Positions 48,022 through 58,590 of a stretch of DNA of 64,000 bases are shown piece by piece (within the stretch, counting starts at the first letter, position 1; the number at the start of each line of letters is the position of its first letter). The notes under the pieces were generated by a model. It made no database searches. It saw only the letters and a program-made list of their open reading frames with translations, and had not been told where the DNA came from. Both the position numbers and the translations under genes were made by a program. The stretch comes from Periconia sp. R9002 (Eukaryota; Ascomycota; Dothideomycetes; Pleosporales; Periconiaceae). Where the stretch lies: contig JAMAHW010000008.1 in assembly GCA_023627715.1 (NCBI GenBank), forward strand, positions 124,001-188,000. Reading direction: 5' to 3'.

Positions 48022-49076
48022 ATGGAGCAGGAGAGACACCAGGACACCCGCGAGCAGGATCTCACTCTCGATACTGAAGGTAAGTAAAAAACAGCGTCAA
48101 TCCCCATGATAGTCTGCAAGTCTACGCAAAGTCAGCGACGACAAGTAACCGTAGACGCAACATCGTGGTGGATGGCACCGTCTTTCTTCGCCGTATTGTC
48201 AACTTTCGACGCTCTGTACTGACTGCCTCTTCTTTAGGACGCGATTCGGAACGGTCTCTTGAGTCATCCTCATTTCCTCCGCCTGCCACGATGCCCTCCT
48301 CTAACCAAAGTCGCCAGTATGTCTCGTCCGCACCCAATCCTGCGCTTTCCACACCAGGATCTATTCTCCCAACGGCTCGCAGCTCTTCAATGCACCCCAG
48401 ACTCCCAACTATTCCTGAGCATGAAGGCGTCCCCAAAGAGCCATACCATCACACCAACACCTTCGGCGACACGCGCCCCGAATCCAACACCACAGCAAGC
48501 GGCCTGACCCGTCACAACGCAGTTCAAGTACACCATCATCCTCTCCCCCGCCCCCAAAACTTGAACCCCCCGGCTCAAGGAATCACCACCTTCGAAACCA
48601 GAGACCACCGCCGGGAAGAACAAAGCTTCCCACCCACGCTCTACAGCACCGCCCCGAGCGGATCATCCCTCACCGCCACTGCTCCCTTGAGCTCCTCCAC
48701 CTTCCTCTCCCCCCTCCCACCACAAACACCACCACCCAGGGACTATGGTCCTGTGGGCCAAGGCCGTCCCCTCCGTCGCCAGGGAGTTGAAGCTGCCCCT
48801 GTCCCCTCTCCTCTCCCTCCCTCCACCACCCCTTGCTGCCCCCTCCACAGCGCGGGCTGTGACGGCGTCACGACCCTGCTCCCGCACCTCTCCCAGCAGG
48901 CCGCGGCGTCGCGCGGTTTCAGCGAGCTGTATCCTCGCATTGTGCGGGGTGACCGCACCATGATCGATTGGGAGCGGTTGTTGAAGGAGGAGAGGGAGAG
49001 GTTGGCGAGGGAGAGGTTGGCGAGGGAGAGGTTGGCGAGGGAGAGGTTGGCGAGGGAGAGGTTGGCGAGGGAGTAG
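48022..49076 (+). CDS. hypothetical Pro/Ser-rich protein with C-terminal RERLA repeats
   Basis: Modelled as exons 48022-48079 and 48238-49076, 298 residues (donor GTAAGT, acceptor TTCTTTAG, in phase). The frame is open further upstream, so more 5' sequence may exist; a shorter start at ATG 48291 gives 261 residues. I do not recognise a family. Most of the protein is disordered and Pro/Ser/Thr-rich. A short Cys-containing block (PCCPLHSAGCDG) and a helical block (SELYPRIVRGDRTMIDWERLL) precede a Glu/Arg-rich helix made of five RERLA units. This helix is encoded by a perfect 15-base tandem repeat and is probably a single long charged helix. No localisation signal is evident. Confidence 0.5.
48997..49072 (+). 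repeat. 15-base tandem repeat, five units, coding
   Basis: The unit GAGAGGTTGGCGAGG repeats five times without a single difference, encoding RERLA-type pentads at the C-terminus of the hypothetical protein. The next partial unit begins GAGTAG, so the stop codon lies inside the array. Perfect identity suggests recent expansion. Confidence 0.9.
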
Positions 49077-49726
49077 TTGGTTGTTTGTCCGCGTGGCGTT
49101 TCTTTTTTTTTTCTGTAATTTTATATCTTGGGTTTGTGTTGCCGGGGGTCCGGTGTGGCATTCGGGTGTTTTCCTTTTTTGTCTTTCCTGATAGGCATTG
49201 CGGAGTGCCTGGACAAAGCAAAACGGAGTTAGGGTTTAAGACGTTAATATATCTTATCATGACATGCTTCGTTGTAATGTGATTGAGATCGTAATTGATA
49301 ATACATTATGAAACGCGTGGATGTCGTATCATGAGTATGTAAGCCACCGATACGGATCGTTCACGGTATGTGGATATCTACATACGTGCATTCGGAGCAC
49401 TACAGGACCAATTTGACATGACGTTTTGTGCCGTTTGGTAAGAGAATCGCGCTCTTCGTCAACGTGTAATTACCATAGTAAAGAGATGGATAAACCGAAA
49501 GATGAATAATAGCAAAAAAGAAAAATAAATAAGACCCTGAACTTGCCTTGGGCTGTTGAAAGCTGCAATACTTTTTGTCCAATTCCCTAGAAAAATAACA
49601 AAATCCCCACGTCCGACCGCTTATCCGTCAATCATTTCCCCCCGAGTCGAGAACGCCAATGTTGAAGTCGTTCATATGCATACACGGAAAATCTTTACAC
49701 CTCACTCACAGCTATTTTTCTCTCAT
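49077..49726. other. convergent intergenic region
   Basis: T-rich then AT-rich 3' flanks; no coding frame. Confidence 0.5.
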
Positions 49727-51077
49727 CTACGGCTGGTTGGGCCAGAGGGAGTCGGCGATACTCCTCACAAGCTTCAGCTTCTCCCGCATGTCTTCGTATC
49801 CGAGGGCGTTACCCTCAGCGTGGCTGGCGAACCCGCATTGTGGGCTCACGCAAAGCTGCTGTAGAGCGTCTTCCTTGGACTGTCCGGTACCTTTGGCGAC
49901 GAACTCGGCAGCCTGATTGACGCGGGCAATCATCTCGTCCTTGTATTCCAGCTTGGGGAATTTGGAGGTTACGACGCCGAGGACGGCGTTCTTGTTCCTG
50001 GGGAGGTAGGTGAGGGGCTCGAAACCGCCAGCTCGTGGGGTGTCGTATTCGAGGTAGTATGTATCGACATTGAGGTCCTGCGAAAGTGTTAGTACAAACG
50101 GGGCTGTTTTGTGGATGGAGGTGAGGATTAGGTACCTGGAAGAGCTTCTTTGCAATGGCATCGTATGCGCCTTCGGAGAAATGCCTGCTGCCGACATAGT
50201 TTCCACGGCAAAGGTGAATACCCAGGTGCATGTCGGATGGCCGCTCGAAGCACTTGTTGTAGAATTTAACATAAGCGTCAAACATCTCGTCTGCCGTCTT
50301 GTCGTTGTCGGAGTCAGCGGCCCAGCCGTCCAGCATGGCCTGTGAGCAAAAGTATGCCAGATTGGGATCATCGATCTGGATATTCCTGATGCCTTGTTCG
50401 TGTAGTATTTTCAGCTCCTCCTGGTATGCCTTGGCCACATCCTCAAAATATTCCTCGTCGTTCGCATAGACGTCTTTGGGGTAACTTCTACCGGCCTTGT
50501 ATCGGAAGTGGTACCAAGTCGGCGAGATGATTGTGATTTTGATATTTTTCCACTCGCTCTCGGGCAATTGCTTCTTCATTATGTCGACCTCGCGCTGGTT
50601 GCTCGAGTGTCCGGGGTGGGAAATCTTGCCGACACAAATTGTGACCTGGTTCGGGATTTCTTTGGACTCGAAAAATGATTTAACGTCCGGCGCGTACGGC
50701 CGGAAAATGCTCGCATCGTATCCCTTCATAACACCCAATTGGAGCTCTTTCATTCCATTAAGCTCCTCGAAAAAAGTACCCCAGAACATGTGCCTGTGTA
50801 CATGGTTAGCTGCATCTGGCAGTGGTATCTGCACGTGTGCAGTAGCGCAATAGCAAGCAGCTTACCTCACATATTCACCGCTCGAAATAGCATGGAAGCC
50901 AGCATCCTTCTGCAGCTTTACAACCTCGGCAATGGCCTTGTCCTCTAACGGCGCAAGATCCGCCTCTGTAGCTTTGCCTGCAGCTACATCATAGCGCTTC
51001 TGTACCAGCTCCTGGGGACGAAGGAGAGAACCGACGTGCTCAGCTCGAAAAGGTGGCGATCTTTTGGCGGCAGACAT
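49727..51077 (-). CDS. cobalamin-independent methionine synthase (MetE)-like single-domain protein
   Basis: Exons 51077-50866, 50793-50136 and 50077-49727 encode 406 residues. It has the fold of the MetE C-terminal catalytic barrel: FRAEHVGSLLRP at the start, IRNIQIDDPNLAYFC (acidic and Cys positions), HLGIHLCRGNY, and LCVSPQCGFASH near the end carrying the second zinc-type Cys. Real methionine synthase is ~760 residues with two barrels, so this is a stand-alone paralogue. Such proteins act on small thiol/methyl donors in bacteria and fungi, with roles mostly unknown. Cytosolic, no targeting signal. All junctions are in phase (for example SGEYVRHMFWG). Confidence 0.85.
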
Positions 51078-52177
51078 TGAGTTCGAATTTGATTTTGGCT
51101 TCTAGGTTCGAATTGTTTCAGAGGGGTCGATAAACGGGCAGACGCTGACAGCACAAGGGGGTATGGGGCTTTAAGAGACAAAATAGGCCCCTCATCAAGT
51201 GCCCCGCAACGATACCCTTTGCGTGTGGGATGTGGTGCATCGCATCCACATCGTGTTGGTTAAATGGGGCCGGCTGAAAATCTCAGTGCTGCAGAGTCGG
51301 GGTTGCCTGCCGTGTTCTATCATGTGGCTAGTGAGATGCTCTTGAACTTGTAGTTAATGTAAGAATGAATCATCGCAGAGTATTGTTACTATTGGTATCA
51401 ACGCAGGCAGAAAAACACACTGGCCGAGGACGGACACACAGGCAAATGTGAACTTGTATTTAAAAAGGCACGCTGTACAAGACAGAACGCAGCGCTAGTT
51501 CGATCGCATTGTCGACGCCACGATCTTAACAGTGAATGTACGCGTGGGGTGAATGAACGTTGTTGTGTGTCTTCAGTAGGCACTCTTACGATCTATCAAT
51601 GTTTGTACACTTAAAGAGTTGCCTGTGTGCCCGTCCTGGCCGAGGACGGTACCTAGTGTTTCCCCTACCTATGTCGATACCCAGGGTAGCAATACTCTGT
51701 GATGATCATTTCAAATTTCATTTCAAATTTCATGTTTGTACACTTAGTAATAAGGTCTCCTGCGTGACCATTGTGGCTGTCTCATGCTCTTGTACAGATA
51801 GTAGCGCCGCGTACTTCTTCGTCACTGTAAGTGACATCAGCACTATAGCTGGTGCCAACAGCGAGCTTATTGGCCCTCGTTTCGTGTTTCCTGATTCGCC
51901 ACCTCTTCGGAGCCTCTTATCGATCGATACGTACATGAATAATTCACACGGAAATAATTGCGGCGAAATAAGGCATCATTTGAAAGCAGATGGTGTTAAG
52001 AGCAAAAGCCGATAGCCAAACGCTGCCCCGCAGGTGGGGTACCAGAATACAAATTACGACATCGCCCTTAGAGATCAAGCAGTATTTCCCTTGTCACTAT
52101 CCACTCAACCACTACGCCCTGAGTTGCTGTCTTCATTACCTTCAGGCTTAGATTATCGACCCATTGTTAACCCCAAA
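51078..52177. other. divergent intergenic region with inverted-repeat element
   Basis: 1.1 kb between the MetE-like and reductase starts. It contains the facing repeat copies at 51369-51434 and 51627-51710, an 11-12 base direct duplication of CATTTCAAATTT (about 51709-51732), and TTTGTACACTTA twice (51602 and 51735). No gene. Confidence 0.55.
51369..51710. mobile_element. possible non-autonomous inverted-repeat element (MITE-like remnant)
   Basis: Left arm 51369-51434 (+) and right arm 51710-51627 (-) are diverged copies of one sequence. Both read ATCATCRCAGAGTATTGYTA, then GGTATCRACRYAGG, then after a variable gap a GGCC-centred block and GGACGGRCACACAGGCAA. Many of the differences are C/T or G/A changes. 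About 190 bases separate the arms, with no coding frame. A third copy lies at 58107-58185. No target-site duplication was found by eye, so the element type is uncertain. Confidence 0.5.
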
Positions 52178-53306
52178 ATGACTCGTGTTCTACTTACAGG
52201 TGGCAGCGGCTTCATTGCTGCGCACACCCTCGATGTGCTTTTGAAGCGAGGCCACTCCGTTGTCACGACGGTACGAACACAAGAAAAGGCGGACAAGATC
52301 AAGGTAGACCATGAGAAAGAAGTCGAGAATGGCCAATTGAGCTTCTCTATCGTGCCCGACATCGCGCAGGAGGGTGCTTTCGATAAGGCCGTGGTGTCAG
52401 ATCCTCCGTTCGAAGTGGTTCTACACACTGCTAGTCCGTTTCACTTCAACGTTACCGATGTGCAGAAGGTAAGTCGATAATCGAAATGGACGCATTATTG
52501 GTGCTGACAACAGAAGGATCTGCTTGATCCAGCCGTCATCGGAACCACTGGTATCCTCAAGTCTATCAAAAAGAGCGCACCGTCTGTCAAGCACGTAGTA
52601 ATCACATCCTCTTTCGCTGCCATTATCGATGGCGCCAAGGGCGACAGACCCGGCCACACCTACTCCGAGAAAGACTGGAACCCGATTACCCACGAGGCAG
52701 CCTTGGAGAATCCCGCGAATGGTTACCGAGCAAGCAAGACATTTGCGGAGAAAGCGGCCTGGGACTTCTTGGAGAAAGAAAAACCGAACTTCACACTCTC
52801 GACAATCAACCCTCCACTCGTATTCGGTCCGATTGTAAGCTTAGACGTGGACCTATGTGACCGAAAACAGCTGACATGAATGATTGCAGGTACACGCTCT
52901 AGACAGTCTCGACAACCTTAATACTTCGAACCAGCGCATCCTGTGGGCAGTGCAGGGTAAATGGAAGGACGAGATTGCTCCCACCGGCGTGTATTCATGG
53001 GTAGATGTACGGGATGTTGCCGAGGCCCATGTGGCCGCATTTGAAAAGCCAGACGCAGCCAACAAGCGCTTCTTCGTCGTGGCCGGCTACTTCAGCAACA
53101 AGGAGATTGCGGCCATCATTCGCAAAAACTTCAGCGAATATAAGGATAAGCTACCTACCGAGTCCACGCCTGGCGGGGATTACCCTGAGGGAGGTGTCTA
53201 CAAAGTTGACAACCAGCGATCCATCTCAGTATTAGGACTGAAGTATAAGACTTTGGAGGAGTCCATTGTAGACTCAGTGAAGTCTTTCCAACCCAAGGGC
53301 CTATAA
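52178..53306 (+). CDS. NAD(P)-dependent epimerase/reductase (Gre2-like extended SDR)
   Basis: Exons 52178-52468, 52517-52834 and 52890-53306 encode 341 residues. An alternative acceptor at 52514 adds one Lys. Same family as the gene at 8847 but clearly diverged. The cofactor motif is TGGSGFIA (G8, G11, with Ala14 in place of the third Gly, common in this branch). Ser of the triad lies in VVITSSFAA, and Y167-R-A-S-K171 is the YxxxK pair. VTTVRTQEK in the second strand carries the Arg expected for NADP(H). A C-terminal block with YSWVDVRDVAEAHVAAFE is typical of Gre2/dihydroflavonol reductases, which reduce aldehydes and ketones. Physiological substrate unknown. Confidence 0.9.
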
Positions 53307-53799
53307 TTTATACACTAGAAGCTGGTCAGTATCGATGTATCATAAAGCGAGATGTGCCACAATAGATAAATAGATACATGTAGAAGTGTGGGTAGAGTAA
53401 TCAGATTGTTGAGCTTGACTTTTTGTTTGATCTTCATCGACGAGCTCAGAAGTAACGTTTGAATATTGAATCATCATAATAAACCTAGAGACTGATAAAG
53501 AAAATGGGGTTGCTTACCATTGCGAATTATCGCGAGAGAACATGGAGGTAACAACAATGAAACTTCGGACGAGAGAAAAAAGTCTGAAGGGATGGACGGC
53601 GCGGAGAAAACTAAGGCCGATGCCCTTTAGTTAGTGTTGGCGGGGCTAGAGCGAGCCCCGCCATCTCTTCTTCCCAGTGTAGCAAGAATCACCAACAGCT
53701 TCAGCGGGCTCCATACCGTCTTCACAGCCTCCGATATCTGTGACCGAGCATTACTCCTCAGTTTCCTTCTTTTAAAATCTCCTCATCGAGTTTATCGCC
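53307..53799. other. intergenic region with GC-rich hairpin
   Basis: 3' flank of the reductase and 5' leader of NTF2; holds the perfect inverted repeat at 53639-53662. Confidence 0.55.
53639..53662. promoter_or_regulatory. perfect GC-rich inverted repeat upstream of NTF2
   Basis: Arms GGCGGGGCT and AGCCCCGCC with a 6-base loop (AGAGCG), 138 bases before the NTF2 start. Each arm contains GCGGGG, matching the SYGGRG site of the glucose repressor CreA/Mig1. It may be a paired repressor site or a hairpin in the mRNA leader. Confidence 0.35.
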
Positions 53800-54425
53800 A
53801 TGGACTTCAAACAGGAGGCTCGTAAGTGGCGCAACCTTGTGGTATAGTGAGTGTTTGCGAAGGAAAAACACTGACACATCATATCCTAGTTAACTTCGTT
53901 GGCAAGTACTACCAACAATTCGACTCAGACCGCAGCGGACTTGCCAAGCGATTCTATGTACGCTTTCGTCTTATGAATATCGCTTGCTCGATTTGCGCCT
54001 AACTTGATAGGCCGACAACTCTATGCTCACCTTCAGCAAAGACAACGTTCAGGGTGTGGCTGCTATTCACGAGAAGTTCACGGTAATTTGAAGCTCTTGC
54101 AGCAACATGCGCCGGCACGCTAATCTTGTAGAACCTCCAATTCACCGAGCAACTCATCCACAAGATCGAGGAGAGCGATATTGATGTGCAACCTTGCGCC
54201 GAAGATGGTATCATGATTCTCGTCACCGGAAAGCTGCAGGTGAGGATGGGATCATATCACGGTGATTTTTGGAGTAGAAGCTGATGGATCATATAGGAAT
54301 TCGGCCAGCCCATGCCGCTGTGCTTCGTCCAGACTTTCCAGATCAAATACCGTGGTGCCGCCGATGCTGCTGAGCCGTGGTATATTTTCAACGATATGTT
54401 CCAGATTGTTTGGCCTGCGGCATAA
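53800..54425 (+). CDS. NTF2: nuclear transport factor 2
   Basis: Five exons, 53800-53821, 53890-53957, 54011-54082, 54132-54239 and 54297-54425, encode 132 residues, near the usual ~125. Ntf2 carries RanGDP into the nucleus and binds FG-nucleoporins. The single cone-shaped domain is complete: FVGKYYQQFDSDRSGLAKRFY, ADNSMLTFSKDNVQGVAAI, DGIMILVTGKL and the C-terminal EPWYIFNDMFQIVW. Conserved Asp residues expected to contact Ran are in the ADNSMLTF region and the acidic loop before GIMILV. Exon 1 holds just seven codons plus one base. Introns are 48-68 bases and dense for so small a gene. All phases close. Confidence 0.95.
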
Positions 54426-54966
54426 GCATCTTCATTCGCAATATTCGACAATCTCGACTTTACTTGCGATTAGAATTTGACAGTCTTGGGGCGTTGGTAG
54501 CGTGAAGGGTGGGGGAACAAACATCACACGGTGTTGTAGAACGGGTCGCTAGAACACGACTCTTGGATTGGGTAATCCAAGCATTTGTCTCTGGGGACGC
54601 CACATTTTTTTTTGTAGCGGTAGACCAAATATATCCGCACCGGCTTTCTCTTTCTACTTTTCCGTGTCCTTCGCTTTTTCCGAAACAAGCGCCCGGGCTT
54701 TCCCCGGGCTCGGCTCTTCCTCCCCGCATCCTGGATCAAGTCTCTTCCGCTTGTCACTGCCGAAGCTCGCTCGCTGCACTCCAGCTTGCATTTAGCGCGT
54801 ATATGTTCATCATGGCCTGTCCCCGGCAACAACAGGTGCTTCTTTCCTTCACTCCATTCCTCACACAATTCCCTCTTTTTCTGCTGTTGAGCATCTTTCT
54901 GGACAATTGTATTCCTTAGTCTTCGGCATTTAGCAACTCGGCTGGTACATCATCTATATCGCCACA
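54426..54966. other. intergenic region upstream of thiolase
   Basis: Pyrimidine-rich leader. A GC-rich inverted repeat, GCCCGGG/CCCGGGC with a 5-base spacer, lies at 54691-54709. No gene. Confidence 0.5.
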
Positions 54967-56266
54967 ATGGCTGGTTTCATCCAAAAAGGCGTCAAGAACA
55001 TATTACAGAAGAACCCCAATGATGTGGTGTTCCTATCCGCACTCCGAACGCCCGTCACAAGAGCGAAGAAAGGAGGACTCCGCGATGCATACGACCACGA
55101 AATGTTAGCAGCTGTATGTCCTCATCGAATCCCCAAACGCAAGCGCAAGCGATCTAACAGATATTCAGGTCCTCAAAGCTACCACCCAGAGATTCCCAAA
55201 TCTTGACCCTTCAAAGATTGACGATGTCTGCATTGGCACTGTCTTGGCTGAGCTGGGTGGCTCAAAAGCCGGTCGCATGGCTATGAATCACATCGGCATA
55301 CCCACGACAACATCCTTCAGCACCGCGAATCGAGCGTGCGCATCCGGTCTTACGGCTATAACACACATTGCAAATTCTATCGCTGTAGGGCAGATTGACG
55401 TTGGCATCGCAGGTGGTATGGAGAGCATGACGCGGAATTATGGGAGTCGAGCCATACCAACAGAATTGTGGGGTGAAATGAAGGACTCGCCGGTCAAAGA
55501 AGCCCGCGATTGCATAATGAGCATGGGAATTACGTCGGAGAACGTTGCTGAGAGATACGGTGTTTCCCGGGCGGACCAGGATGCTTTCGCCACCGAATCC
55601 CACCTCCGAGCAGCAAAGGCACAGTCCAGCGGACGGTTTGACGACGAAATTGTACCCGTCACTACACGCTGGATCGATCCGGAGGTCCCTGAAAGCGAGA
55701 AGTCGGTCACCGTGACAAAAGACGACGGCATCAGACCAAATACCACGGTGGAGAAATTGTCTACCATGAAACCCGCTTTTAAGAGTGACGGGACGAGCAC
55801 AGCTGGTAACAGTTCCCAGGTCTCTGACGGTGCTTCCGCTGCCCTCATGATGCGCCGCTCTACTGCCAATGAACTGGGTCTGACCTCCCACATCATTGGT
55901 AAATGGGCTGGATCGCAAGTGGTTGGCTGTTCACCTGATGAGATGGGCGTTGGGCCTGCCCTCGCGATCCCCAAGTTGCTCGAATACACCGGTGTGCAAA
56001 AGGAAGAAGTGGATGTTTGGGAGATCAACGAAGCTTTTGCCAGCCAAGCATTGTACTGCATAAGGAAGTTGGGTTTGGACAACAGTATGGACAAGATCAA
56101 TCCCAATGGAGGCGCGATTGCTTTGGGACACCCACTGGGTGCGACTAGCGGAAGAATGCTGGCAACGCTTTTGAGCGAAATGGGGAGAGGTGGGCAGCAG
56201 ATTGGTGTTCTGAGCAAATGTATTGGCACTGGTATGGGTATGGCGAGTTTGATTGTGAGGGAATAA
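54967..56266 (+). CDS. POT1: 3-ketoacyl-CoA thiolase (acetyl-CoA acyltransferase)
   Basis: Exons 54967-55113 and 55169-56266 encode 414 residues. It splits 3-ketoacyl-CoA with CoA to give acetyl-CoA, the last step of beta-oxidation. The acyl-accepting Cys is C106 in NRACASG; NEAFASQ, H370 in ALGHPLGA and C400 in KCIGTGMG complete the active site. The sequence is closest in style to peroxisomal thiolases (MGITSENVAERYGVSR). Oddly, the N-terminus (MAGFIQKGVKNILQKNP) has no evident PTS2 (R-L-x5-H-L type), and the C-terminus VRE is not a PTS1. Location, peroxisome or mitochondrion, is therefore open. The first exon is in phase 0. Confidence 0.93.
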
Positions 56267-56497
56267 AAGCCTGGTTCGGAAAATCTTCTATACTCTCTAA
56301 GATATTGCGGCATTTCAGCGGAGCAAAGGGTTTGTCTGTTTATAGTGAGCTGGATCTGCTTGTAAATATGCTTCGAACAGGCGTGTAGTATTTATAAAGT
56401 ACATGTATCATTGGGGGTATCATGTTGTGATGTCAACCTCACTATCATCTCTGTTATCCTGCTTCCTTCATAGCTAATTTCCATCATCTGTCGCATT
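56267..56497. other. short convergent intergenic region
   Basis: AT-rich 3' flanks of two converging genes; nothing else seen. Confidence 0.5.
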
Positions 56498-57307
56498 CTA
56501 TTTCTTCTTCTTTTGCTTCTTGTTCGAACGTCCAGTCAGCAGTTCGTCGAGGTAGCTTCCAGATTTCGCTTTGGTGGCTCGTGGTTTGGCTGTGCTTTTC
56601 GGGCGATCTTCATCTTCGCTGAGTCCATCTTCCCCTACAGTCTTCTCCACAGCCTTTCCTCTTCCATTCAGCCCTTGCCGTAATGCTAATGCCGTTGGCT
56701 CGGCCCCATCACCATTGACGCCTCCTCGATCCCCCTCCTCATCAAACCCACCTTCAACCGCAGAATCCTCTCCCCATCCCTTCACCACTTTCCGCCTCTT
56801 AGACTTGAACGCAGATGCTCTTCCTTCCTCTTCCTCCTCGCTTTCCTCCTCTTTAGCAACACTTCGTTGAGGTTTCGCGTTCCCTTGCGGCTTGGTGGCA
56901 TTTTTCGTAGCCTGTCTGGCTATATGGGCCTTCGCAGCCTTTTTGCCGAGGAGCTGCTGCAGCAGTTTGTCGTCCGATGCTGGTATTCGCCGTGTAAAAG
57001 TCCCGTCTTGAATGTCCTTTGGAATTGCGGCGCCAACCCCGAATCTTTATGTGTCACGTTAGTCGAGAATTATTAAAACAGCACCGAGCAATGCGTGATG
57101 ATTGTATATGAAAATATGAACGTACTGCTCATCATCTACATATGTGTCTCGCAGATCGTCATCGTTGTCTTCTGTGGTAGTCGGTGCGCTGAATAATGAA
57201 GCGTCAGATGCACCTGCTAATGATGCAAAGAGGGCTTGGTGCTGCTGCGCTGCTGCGACGGCTAGCTTATTTGATATGATTTCTCCCGCATTATCTCTTT
57301 TTGACAT
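56498..57307 (-). CDS. basic/acidic nuclear-type protein of unknown function
   Basis: Exons 57307-57126 and 57044-56498 (81-base intron) encode 242 residues. The N-terminus MSKRDNAGEIISNKLAVAAAQ forms a helix, followed by an acidic stretch (EDNDDDLRDTYVDDEQ). The junction reads into FGVGAAIPKDIQDGTFTRR, a compact block that looks conserved. Acidic (EEESEEEEE) and basic (KSKRRK, ending NKKQKKKK) runs then alternate, typical of nucleolar proteins. It resembles short fungal proteins listed as a domain of unknown function (possibly DUF3245), but I cannot confirm this. No enzyme motif. Start codon context is acceptable. Convergent with the thiolase gene. Confidence 0.7.
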
Positions 57308-58106
57308 GACTGTTTTTTGCCTTGGGATAGAAAGCTCATTGGGGAAGTCCAGAGTTGCCCAGGGACATTTTGCACGGCCGGATTAAGGTTATTCCGCTCA
57401 GCTGCGATGGTTCCACTTAGCGTGCCATGCAACCGCACCTCATCTTCACTCTCTCCTTCAACATCCCCGTCAACGCCTGTCCATCTTTCCAATTGGAATA
57501 GAATTTTTCGACATTCATTGCTTCTCTTGAATGTTAAGTTATTTCACCACGCAACCATTCTCCAACCTCAACCTTCTCTAATCTTAGGATGGCTTCTATG
57601 TATTCGGATGATACGACAAATACATAAGACTCGAAGATTGGCATAACACATGGACCAGATAGATTCGTGTTTGCATAGGCAGGTGTATTTACGGAGGCTT
57701 CGTAACCTCTGAGATTAGCAAGGCAATCGTAGGTGTTTTCAGTTCACTATTCGCTTTTCTGTCTCATGCGACTTCAATCTCTGTCTATGTCATCGTATCT
57801 TTCTCACCATCTGTTACTTTCTCAGTATCGTCAATTTTTTTCATACATTTCTTGGTTGGTCGTAGAATCGCCTTCTACTTCAACAATACAATTCTCTTTC
57901 CTTGTACCCGTGTCACGTATTCCTCCCCTAAGCCTTCATCGTGCCTCATACCTTTTGAATGCCGTTTGTTTTCTTTCTGTTGTCAAGAGCTATATCAAAT
58001 GGAGTAACCGTCGCGGATGGCCCTACTTCTGGGAAATCGTCTTGAAAAGAGCTGGGTGGCCGCAGAGCCTTGGATAGGTCCGGAGCACATGAAAAGTGCA
58101 AAGTGT

Positions 58107-58185
58107 ATCATCGCAGAGCAATCGGATTGCTCGCAGTATCGACACAGTAGAAGATCACAAAGATGTTCTCGGCCAGGACGTACAC
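58107..58185 (+). repeat. third, diverged copy of the 51369-51710 repeat
   Basis: Shares ATCATCGCAGAG, GTATCGACACAG and TCGGCCAGGACGTACACACA with both arms of that element, in the same order and similar spacing. A perfect 8-base hairpin (GAGCAATC/GATTGCTC, 58116-58132) lies where the other copies have a variable stretch. Confidence 0.6.
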
Positions 58186-58590
58186 ACAGGTGTTCGGAGA
58201 CACACATACCCAGAGTACCAACTGCGACGTCTCGATCCCACCTAAAAGCCATCGAAGAGTATGTGCTCAGCACAGTACGTCTACGTTCCCCCGCTAAGTA
58301 ATTGGCCTCGCATGCAGGTGCTGCAGACAAGGGCTAGCCGCTGCAGGAAAGACCAGTTGACGTCACCTGCAATGAGAGAAGCTGCACGTGCAAGCCAGCT
58401 ACGTACCTATCGCGCCCTCTCACCACGCCTGGTCTGTGCGACCACACGCAAGGCAGGCGCGCAAGCGAGGTCACAATAGGAAGCGACATCTTTTTTTTAT
58501 CAGTATATAATTTGTCTTGTGCAGACAAATTTTCATATAGAACACCGAGCTGATGCTTGAAGCACGCAGTTTGCTGGAATGAGAAAGCGT

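Noticed and set aside
47814..48077. Separate small gene in the other frame upstream of the RERLA-repeat protein
   Set aside because: The frame has no ATG start and no splice donor at its end; it may be part of an unplaced exon, but I cannot support a model.
54691..54709. GC-rich hairpin before the thiolase gene as a terminator or riboswitch
   Set aside because: Each arm is itself the palindrome CCCGGG, so pairing is partly trivial, and such bacterial devices are not expected here.
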